From contig CM044961.1 of NCBI GenBank assembly GCA_024516035.1, forward strand, positions 2,912,020 through 2,976,019: DNA of 64,000 bases, given 5' to 3'. This document shows positions 56,720-64,000 of the stretch, piece after piece. The number at the start of each line of letters is the position of its first letter. The stretch's first letter is position 1. The DNA is from Bactericera cockerelli. Its lineage: Eukaryota > Arthropoda > Insecta > Hemiptera > Triozidae. The position numbers and the translations under genes were made by a program. The notes beneath the pieces are model-generated. The model was not told where the DNA came from and ran no database searches. It worked only from the letters and a program-made list of their open reading frames with translations.

Positions 56720-57925
56720 CCAAAAGTTGATGCTTTTTCAAATACTATAGCATATCTATGCATATCTCGCAAAGCAAGTCCGATTGAGCTGAAATTTAGT
56801 ATGGTTCCTAATGACATTGTATAAGAGCTATTGTGATTTTCAAAATGTCCATTTTTTAAAAGTCGAGCTTTTCACACTCCAATATGGTCGTCCCAATAGA
56901 TTTCTGGAATAAGAATTCCTAGAACTGATCCTTTCTGCATTTTTAACCTTCAACAAATATTTCTTCGTCCCCACGTGCTGTAGAAGTGAGGAAAAGTAGT
57001 GTACCAAATTAACTATCAATACATACATAACTATTTTTCTTTCACCAGCACGGCCATGCCTCGGTGAACGCACTGCCCCGCAGGCCTAGCCGCAACGCGG
57101 CTAGTTTTCTATTGAAGAGATATTTTCTAAACTTTTTTTTCATTTACAAGGGACCCATTTCTAAAACTGAGGAAAAGAAAACGAGCAAAAATTCTTGGAC
57201 ATTGAATTTCGTGGAATTATATTTTTGCCCAAGCTTATCATCCTGATCATCTTTTTCTCTTACTCTGTCTTATCCCGCTCAAGCAGGGTCGACGTTGTTC
57301 AACCTCATGCTTGAGGTTGGTTGGTTTTGGCACATTTTTTTACTCCTGGATGCCCTTCTAACGCCCATCCTAACTTGTCATCCTGATCATAAATTAAACA
57401 ATTAACCACGTTAAACCCAAATTAAAAAAAAAAAAAAACAAACAAACATCTCATCCACCTACTGACGAACAAATCAATTAAAACCAATTGAGACTTCGCG
57501 TTATTGCGTGGCGGAAATATTATCTAATTTCTTTTCCAATGATGTTGTTGTTCTGTAGATTTTGTAATAGGTCTTATCTTATCGATACAGTGTGTGTGAT
57601 AAGTGGGCAGCATCAAAATCCACTCAAAGAGGGAAAGAGTTAGATATTGTATAGGACGTATCAGTATAATCAGTATAAACAGAAAAGTGAGAAGTTGTAC
57701 TAGATGTACAATTGTACATGAATATCAGAACATACCTGGACAGCTGTTTCGAGCTTATTTGCTCTCATCAGAAGGTAATAATTCTGAGTATCCCAGCCAT
57801 CAACTAACCTCTCTATGGTAATCAGTATAAACAGAAAAGTATCAGTACTTAAACTACCGTACCGTCTGTTTGTGAAAACTTTTGAGATATCCTGTACTCA
57901 TTGCATAAGATTGCTATTGTATAAC
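56720..57925. other. Non-coding stretch with one dispersed fragment
   Basis: No exon-like frame is convincing. 57,258-57,380 is the antisense partner of 51,600-51,715. 57,660-57,720 (CAGTATAAACAGAAAAGTGA) is repeated near 838-890 and 57,820. Confidence 0.45.
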
Positions 57926-57927
57926 TT

Positions 57928-58500
57928 ACCGACCTCAGTAGCTTGATCGATAAGACGGCGTACTTGTAACCTGGAGGTCGGTGGTTCAAGTCGCGTTTTC
58001 AGCGTGGACTTAGTATAGAGCGAATTTGAGGAGTTGTAATGTCACGAAAGTGATTAACACAAATATGATAACTATTGTATAACTTCGATCTCATAAGAAA
58101 TTGATCGAACCACCATCTTTTTTCACGCGAGGGGCCAAGTTCCGGCCCAAAACAATGTACGGCAATGCCTCATTGTGTAGAGGAATAGGGCCATGCCTCG
58201 GAACGCCACTTGGGCGCAGCCCTGTTTTCACCCGAGAGGCTCAATCTAATCAGGCTGGGTGAGCTTAATGTGAGGTACGGTGGTATATCCTCTTGTTACC
58301 TTCGATGTACGGACAATTGTTTTCGTCATCGTTATACAAACTTTTCTTTTCGACCGACCTCAGTAGCTTGATCGATAAGGCGGTGGACTTGTAACCTGGA
58401 GGTCGGTGGTTCAAGTCACAGTTTCAGCGCAGATTGAGTAAAGCGAGTTTGAGTAGTTGTGACATCACGAAAGTGATTAACACAAATATGATAACTTATA
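57928..58500 (+). repeat. Two F4 SINEs flanking a degenerate F5/F6 core fragment
   Basis: F4 copies at 57,928-58,075 and 58,352-58,500 (both GACCTCAGTAGCTTGATCGA). Between them 58,250-58,290 keeps CAGGCTGGGTGAGCTTAATG. Confidence 0.8.
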
Positions 58501-58539
58501 AAAAAAACTAACATTTTTTTCCATCGCTAAGTAAATTCG

Positions 58540-58690
58540 CTGAAGTTAAACAATGTCTCTCAACATCGGTCATCAAGTTTGAACTTTCATCATGCTTTCT
58601 ATCCCCGACTGAACCCAGACTGGGTGAGGTTTATATTGATAGCAGGTATGTAAGTTTCCTGTGAATGGTGGGTAAAATCTCCATCCCTAG
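58540..58690 (+). repeat. Degenerate 5S-headed SINE, family F6
   Basis: GAAGTTAAACAATGTCTCTC head remnant, then core ACTGGGTGAGGTTTATATTG and GTTTCCTGTGAATGGTGGGT. Confidence 0.65.
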
Positions 58691-58919
58691 GTACCTCGAT
58701 ATTATAGACTTTTAAAGGAAAAAAAAACAAATAAGACACCAGCAAAATAAATGCAGTTCTAGACTGCGTGAAAGCAAAACATGTATTTTATTTACAGCGG
58801 TGAAATACTCCAGTGATAACGCGAAGTTATGCATGGCAAACTTCGTGGGGAAATAGAAAGCATGCTATTCTAATTTGACAAACGTTTATACAGGGTGGGA
58901 GAGAGAAGTGAGTGGTATT

Positions 58920-59140
58920 TACAGGGTGTAACCAACCTCAATTGCTTGATCGATTAGGCGGCGGACTTGTAATCTGGAGGTCGGTGCCGTCGGTGGTTCA
59001 AGTCGCTAGTTAAGCAAATAGGCGGCGGGCTTGTGATCTGGAGGTCGGTGGTTTGAAGTCGCGAGCTAAGCAAATAGCTAACAAAGTGAGTTTGAGTAGT
59101 TGTGATACCACGATTGTGATTAGCACAAATATGATAACTG
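58920..59140 (+). repeat. F4 SINE with a duplicated head
   Basis: The box A-to-B segment occurs twice (GGCGGCGGACTTGTAATCTG and GGCGGCGGGCTTGTGATCTG) before one F4 body. Confidence 0.78.
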
Positions 59141-59317
59141 ATACAGGGTGTATTGTGAAAGATGGAGTGAGAGTTCCGAGTTCGAATGGCCTACTTATGG
59201 GCGGGTCGAGATGCGTTTGCCAGGACCCGTCTCGTGTAGGTCACGTGATCAATTTCCACCCAATCACAGAGCTCCAAAGTGATCACGTGATCAAAAATCT
59301 ACATGAGCACCTGGCAG

Positions 59318-59483
59318 GCTAAAAGCCAATTTATGAAACAGAATTAGGTTTGATCGAAGAGGACACTATTCCTTCACAAATCCTCCAGTGGCAATTTCAA
59401 CCAATCACAGTGCCACTACAGACTGAGTTAGATTGATGACAGTGTCTAGATTAATCTAATCTTGTTTCATAATTCGATCCTTA
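59318..59483. mobile_element. MITE family M1 copy
   Basis: CCAATTTATGAAACAGAATT against ATCTTGTTTCATAATTCGAT, inverted. Contains TTTCAACCAATCACAGTGCC. Confidence 0.72.
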
Positions 59484-59559
59484 ATAGCATATGGTGTCCG
59501 CCATTTTCTATTAAGGAAGTGCTTCACATAAGATGCCCAGAGAGAAGTTCTTAATCTAT

Positions 59560-60205
59560 TTTGGTTTTAAATCTATGCCAAATCCTTTAGGAAATCAAAG
59601 AAAGTACCGTGTCTATCCGATAGAGGTCGCTAGTTACTTCTTATTTATTCATGTCTTTACTTCAAGATTATGACATAGAGGGCGCTTGTTACTTCTTCAC
59701 TGCGAGTCAATGAGTCGAATCATTCTTATTGATACTCCAAATCCTTGACGAAATGAATGAAGGATAGTACTGTGTCTATCAGGTAGAGTGCGCTAGTTCA
59801 CTTCTCAGTACCGCGCTGGTCTCTTCATATCTTTACTCCGAGTCAGTGAGGCGAATCACGAGTCAGTGAGTCAAATCACGAGTCAGTGACTCGAATCTTT
59901 CTTATTGATACTCCAAATCCTTGACGAAATGAATGAAGGATAGTACTGTGTCTATCAGATAGAGTGTGCTTGTTTACTTCTCAGTCATTAATGTCTTTAC
60001 TTCAAGGTAAAAAGAAAGAGGGCGCTGGTCTCTTCTTATCTTCTATCCGAGTCAGTGAGTCGAATCACGAGTACGTGAGTCGAATCACAAATCAGTGAGT
60101 CGAATCACGAGTCAGTGAGTCGAATCACAAATCAGTGAGTCGAATCACGAGTCATTGAGTCGAACCACGAGTCAGTGAGTCGAATCACGAGTAGATGAGT
60201 CGAAT
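59560..60205 (-). repeat. Tandem copies of the Ssk coding terminus plus a ~20-bp minisatellite
   Basis: Two clear copies of the Ssk exon 3 end lie at about 59,735-59,795 and 59,900-59,970, and a weaker one at 59,570-59,640. Shared words are CTCCAAATCCTTGACGAAAT and GTGTCTATCAGATAGAGTG. Between them and up to the real exon are about twelve copies of GAGTCAGTGAGTCGAATCAC. Confidence 0.9.
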
Positions 60206-60210
60206 CTTTC

Positions 60211-62316
60211 TTATTGATACTCCAAATCCTTGACGAAATGAATGAATGATAGTACCGTGTCTATCAGATAGAGTGCGCCCGAGAATATGCACAGAATGCC
60301 GAGCGTGATGCCTATGCCGCGTTCTGACGTCACCTGTTGGTAGTGGTGTTCGTTCTGGTAGCCAATCCAGTAGTGAAGAGCCACGCCCCCCACCGCTATC
60401 CACAGGAAGATGGCGATGAAGTTCATGATGATGTCCTGGGGAAGAAAAAGAAATGGAATTCATAGTTGTAAAGTTGATGGTTAAAGAAGAATAGAACTAG
60501 CAAAGTTACGCTGAAAGATCAAGTAAAGATTAATAATAATATCGCCTTATTTATACTGCTCGATTAGGATTTTAAGTCCCATTATTCCAGCAGTAAGCCC
60601 AAAACCTCTACTTACCACCAGAATTTTCTTTTGCTGTTTCGTGCTGAATTCGTGTGTCACGAAGACACCCGAAGCTATGATCTCTACTTCGGTATTCTTC
60701 GTTAAGTAGTACTTCTACTTACCACCAGGGTTTTCTTCTGCTGCGTCGTGCCGAACCCGTACGAAATGAGAATCACGGTCGTGTACAGGAAATAGCCCAC
60801 GAAGACATCCGAAGCTATGATCTCAACTTCGGGATTCTTCGAGTAGTACAGTTACTTACCACCAGGGTTTTCTTCTGCTGTGTCGTGCCGAAGCCGTAGG
60901 AAATGAGAATCACGGTCGTGTACAGGAAATAGCCCACGAAGACACCCGAAGCTATGATCTCGACGTCGGGATTTTTCTCTTCGTTCAGGTTCCACGTGCC
61001 CCCCACTCCCAGGAACTGGCCCCCGTAGCCTGTCCGGTACAGAACGAGGATGATGATGTTCAGGACCTGGGGAACAAGCATACCGGGGGGCAGTGGTCAA
61101 GTGGTGGAATGTAGGATGAGGGGAAAAAAAGAGAGGGAAAATTTAATCGGAGAAAAAAAAATACTGGCAAAAAAATATTGGCTTGGTTCTGGGGGCCCTT
61201 GTCAATTCTTAGCCTCCTTGGAAAGACAGTGGTAGAAGTGCTGTCTGGCTCTGGCTACCATCGTTCACGATGACGCCACCCTATGATATGATAAAAAAAT
61301 ATTATTTTTTTATTTACAATTTTTTTTGGATTTTTTAACGGATGGGGTAGCGGTAGAAGTGCTGAGTCATTCCTCCACTGTCTGGCTACCATCGTTCACG
61401 ATGACGCCACCCTATGATGATGATGAATAATGGATGACTGTTTCTAATATACCAGTAAAAGCCATTTCCTTGAAAAATGACCGCAAAGGACCTCCAAAGC
61501 CTTTCAAATTTGTCAAATCGGAAAAAAAAGTGGATAAGTATTTGTGACGTCATATTTACAGAGTTGGTTTTTTCAGTCCTCATCACGTTCTTACTCACGG
61601 GTCTTTTTTTGCAACGATTTTATCGTGTTCTGGGCTTTGGACACCTTTATCGCCCTTAATAAAGTCCCTTTAAAATTTAGTCAGAAATCGTTTCGTGTGT
61701 TCAAAACTTACAAAAACTGATTTGCAAATTTCTACTGTTTGACGTAATACATATTTGACACCGACCTCAGTACATAGCTTGATCGATAAGGCGGCAGACT
61801 TGTAACCTGGAGGTCGGTGGTTCAAGTCACGGTTTCAGTGTAGATTTAGTAAAGCGAGTTTGAGTAGTTGTAATATCACGAAAGTGATTAACACAAATTT
61901 AATATGATAATTAAATAAAAAAAATTGACAGGGTTTCTGAGCTCGGAAATGAATGCTTTGGAAATCCTTACAATGAACTTTTTTGGGAGAGACAATAAAA
62001 AAATAGGTTCATAATAATAATATCGCCTTATTTATAGTGCCCGATTAAGAATACTAAAGTCCCATTATTCCAGCAGCAAGCCCAAGACGTATTATTACGT
62101 GGTAAAAATCCCAAATGGGAGGATAACTTGTCATGTCCCGGCTGGGTTTCGAACCCACAGCCTCTGGAATCTCTGGATTCACAGAGTGCCGCCTTTACCA
62201 CTGAGAAACCGGGACAGACTGTGACTATGTGACCAATTCTACAATGTCCAATGACGATTACTTACTATTTTGACTCCTTTGATTATGATGGTAGCAACGG
62301 TCGCGACGTTCGCCAT
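60211..62316 (-). CDS. Ssk: Snakeskin, smooth septate junction four-helix membrane protein
   Basis: Complete 160-residue gene in three exons on the minus strand: 62316-62266 (17 codons, MANVATVATIIIKGVKI, donor GTAAGT), 61066-60860 (69 codons, acceptor CCCCAG, donor GTAAGT) and 60435-60211 (74 codons plus stop, acceptor CCCCAG). Both introns are phase 0. The first extracellular loop carries the hallmark LYRTGYGGQFLGVGGTWNLN. Helix 2 is GVFVGYFLYTTVILISYGF. Helix 3 has FLWIAVGGVALHYWIGY, and helix 4 GITLGILCIFSGALYLIDTV. Length is close to that of Drosophila Ssk. The known role is assembly of smooth septate junctions in gut and Malpighian tubule, together with Mesh and Tsp2A, at the lateral plasma membrane. 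Partial tandem copies of exon 2 lie just downstream of its donor and of exon 3 just downstream of its stop; a 32-bp repeat lies just 5' of the ATG. Confidence 0.95.
60530..60604 (-). repeat. F1 SINE 3' end fragment
   Basis: ATATCGCCTTATTTATACTG to CCATTATTCCAGCAGTAAGC, in the last Ssk intron. Confidence 0.75.
60608..60858 (-). repeat. Two extra partial copies of Ssk exon 2 with donor sites
   Basis: Copy 1 (about 60,717-60,845) keeps an open frame from NPEVEIIASDVFVGYF through KKTLV and its donor. Against the genuine exon most changes are synonymous, with conservative D-to-E and one G-to-D. Copy 2 (about 60,608-60,716) has lost the helix 2 region but keeps VEIIASGVFV, QQKKILV and the donor. 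Neither has an obvious strong acceptor. Confidence 0.9.
61100..61760. other. Ssk first intron, unassigned part
   Basis: A short direct repeat at 61,224-61,285 and 61,348-61,415 shares TGGCTACCATCGTTCACGAT and GACGCCACCCTATGAT. Otherwise I see nothing. Confidence 0.5.
61762..61915 (+). repeat. F4 SINE
   Basis: In Ssk intron 1. GCTTGATCGATAAGGCGGCA and ATCACGAAAGTGATTAACAC. Confidence 0.86.
62008..62216 (-). repeat. F1 SINE
   Basis: Antisense full copy in Ssk intron 1, 50 bp from the exon 1 donor. CCGGCTGGGTTTCGAACCCA. Confidence 0.88.
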
Positions 62317-62327
62317 CTTGGAAGATG

Positions 62328-62410
62328 TGTCCACCCAGTAAGTTTTTCTTTGAAAGACTTGTCCACCCAGTAAGTTTTTCTTTGAAAGACTTGTCCACCC
62401 AGTAAGTTGC
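62328..62410 (-). repeat. 32-bp tandem repeat just 5' of the Ssk start codon
   Basis: About 2.5 copies of GTCCACCCAGTAAGTTTTTC + TTTGAAAGACTT, starting 12-15 bp upstream of the ATG on the minus strand. Confidence 0.88.
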
Positions 62411-63135
62411 CTTAAAACTTAATTTATATCAATTAAATTTCATTAAATCAACTTTTTTAAATGTACTGTTGTGGTTTCTTAAAAACTGGGTGTACCAAAA
62501 CTACCAAACACTGTGTTATCTTTAAAATAAATTTCTATAAGTGAAGTATCATTTCATCTAATTATTGAAAACTGGTTGTACCAAACATTGGGATACCTTT
62601 AAACTTAATGTCTATAAGTAAAAGATCTTTTGATCAAATTGACGAAACAAATTTATGATTTTGGTAAAAATGACTTGGGTACGATTCGATGTGTCGTATA
62701 TTTTTGGATGTGCATTAATTATTGAATACTGAAACTCATGAACACCAGTTATTGATTTACAATTTCTAATAAGTTCGACATTCCTAAAAAAGAGAACTTC
62801 GATTAAAACTTGTACAAAAAAAGGTTTAAATTCTAAAAAATATTTTTTTTAACAAGATAAAAGGCAAAAATAAGATTTTTATTATAGAACATTTCTTTTA
62901 CATACTTTTTTATTCTAAAAAATATACATTTAAAAACAACATTATATTTGTCTTATCAGGAAATGATTGAACTATTTTTTAATAGTTTTAATTTTTATAT
63001 AAAAAAAAATAAAGTTTCATTGGGTTGCTATAGAATCTAGATAATCAATCAGTTTTTATAGATAAAGAAAAGGTTATTTTTTTTAAATCGTTAGAATTTA
63101 TTGTATTATTTGATGTATTTAATGTGTCGATTAAA
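62411..63135. other. AT-rich upstream region of Ssk
   Basis: No coding or repeat structure recognised. Ssk promoter or 5' UTR sequence could be here. Confidence 0.35.
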
Positions 63136-63139
63136 TAAA

Positions 63140-63570
63140 TTTAGGGTGAATGACCCGCATTTTTTTCTCTTAAAGGTATGATTAAAAGTTTCAAGTACCT
63201 TCTGTTAGCTTAATCTGTCAATTAAATTAAATAAATAAATTTAGGATGAATGACCCGCAATTTTTTCACTCAAAGCTATGATTAAAACTTTAAATTAATC
63301 ACTTTCTATTAGTTTAATTCTCTGTTAGTTAGGGTGAATGAACCGTATTTTTTTTCTAAAAGCTGTGATTAAAACTTTCAATTACCTTAAGTTAGTTTAA
63401 TTTGTCAATTAAATTAAATAAATAAATTTAGGATCAATGACCCGCAATTTTTTCTCTAAAAGCTATGACTAAAACTTTCAAGTACCCTTTGTTAGTTTAA
63501 TCTGTCAATTAAATTAAATAAATTAATTTTAGGATGAATGACTCGAAATTTTCCTCAAAGGTGTGACTAA
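63140..63570. repeat. ~95-100-bp tandem repeat, five copies
   Basis: Each unit has TTTAGGATGAATGACCCGCA or variant, then a TTTTTTCTCT run, ATGATTAAAA and GTTAGTTTAATCTGTCAATT. Units start near 63,143, 63,240, 63,331, 63,430 and 63,530. Confidence 0.87.
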
Positions 63571-63734
63571 TTACTGTTTTCTTTTCTCGTCCATACAACA
63601 CACAAGGTGTCGAAAATCCCATTCGAGAATTGCAGATAAGGGCTATTTCGTCATCTCAAACTCGATTATACAGGGTGGCCTCTCTAGGATTTCGTTTTTC
63701 TATATTTAAGTTTAAGACCAAGAAAACAGTACTT

Positions 63735-63925
63735 CCAAGATATTGCCACAGGCAATAACCCCGCCCTTTAGGTAGGACAGTAACTTCATTCTCTTTTTTT
63801 TCTTGTATCTTTGCTTAATCTTTTTGTTTTTCTTTATAATTTCATTGTATTTTACTGTATATATTTTTGTTCTACCTAATAAAGCTTACTATAATTATAA
63901 TAATAATAATAATAATAATATTCAG
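63735..63925 (+). repeat. Family F9 repeat
   Basis: ATTGCCACAGGCAATAACCC, CCCTTTAGGTAGGACA and an (AAT)n end. Confidence 0.8.
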
Positions 63926-64000
63926 GAGTCCATGAGATGTTTATCTTTCTCGGAAATGAAGAGTCTGGCAAGTGATAGGGAAGAATGGCTTCAACGATAA
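63921..64000 (+). pseudogene. Possible C-terminal fragment of a retroelement ORF
   Basis: An open frame ends SFSEMKSLASDREEWLQR and stops at the last base of the window. The pattern (short hydrophobic patch, then DREEW and basic end) resembles the C terminus of LINE reverse transcriptase ORFs. The call is weak because only about 25 residues are visible. Confidence 0.25.

Noticed and set aside
60185..60463. 92-residue minus-strand frame overlapping Ssk exon 3
   Set aside because: It is an alternate frame. The Ssk frame shows the family motifs.
60717..60845. A functional mutually exclusive Ssk exon
   Set aside because: No convincing acceptor precedes it, and it would lack helix 1 and the first loop. 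It is kept only as a duplication to test with RNA data.

Overview
The window is eukaryotic nuclear DNA from an insect. It is AT-rich and intron-containing, and crowded with short interspersed repeats. Three things point to an insect: a complete snakeskin (Ssk) gene, an arthropod septate-junction protein; sigma-class glutathione S-transferases (GSTs) of insect type; and an N-terminal exon of adenylosuccinate lyase. A hemipteran such as a psyllid is my best guess from the GST sequences and the repeat style, but that rests on memory and not on a search. No bacterial operon, CRISPR array or rRNA gene is present. The many tRNA-like segments are heads of SINEs, not tRNA genes.

Layout. (1) 0.25-2.6 kb, minus: two exons of an unidentified membrane protein that runs off the left edge. 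(2) 1.4-21 kb: no convincing host exon. It holds a mariner relic nested in a SINE, a 1.2-kb hAT-type element with a perfect 8-bp target duplication, several tRNA-headed SINE families, 5S-rRNA-headed SINEs and minisatellites. (3) 21.2-42.2 kb, minus: three tandem copies of a complete sigma GST gene (A, B, C). Each has a noncoding first exon and four coding exons of 133, 168, 143 and 168 nt, giving 203 residues. A and B differ at two deduced residues; C is more distant. (4) 44.2 kb, plus: first coding exon of adenylosuccinate lyase, divergent from GST-C; its other exons are not in the window. (5) 45.7-50.3 kb, minus: last three exons of a four-helix MARVEL-like protein. (6) 60.2-62.3 kb, minus: complete three-exon Ssk gene, 160 residues.

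The most striking pattern is at the small membrane-protein genes. Tandem repeats sit against, and contain, the exons' own boundaries. In the MARVEL-like gene the intron at 47,838-50,126 is bordered at its 5' end by about 15 copies of a 29-bp unit carrying the splice donor. At its 3' end are about ten copies of a 120-130-bp unit carrying the splice acceptor and the first ~90 nt of the next exon. Ssk has two extra copies of its exon 2 donor end, two or three extra copies of its coding terminus, and a 32-bp repeat just 5' of its start codon.

Transposon insertions give a history of the GST array. A SINE against the exon 4 acceptor and a foldback element in intron 1 are shared by A and B and absent from C. 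Other SINEs are private to one copy. Two SINE classes with unrelated heads (tRNA-like and 5S-like) share a core of about 90 bp, which resembles a SINE-superfamily core domain.

Coordinates of coding exons were set by splice consensus, reading phase and family similarity read by eye. No alignment or database search was run.
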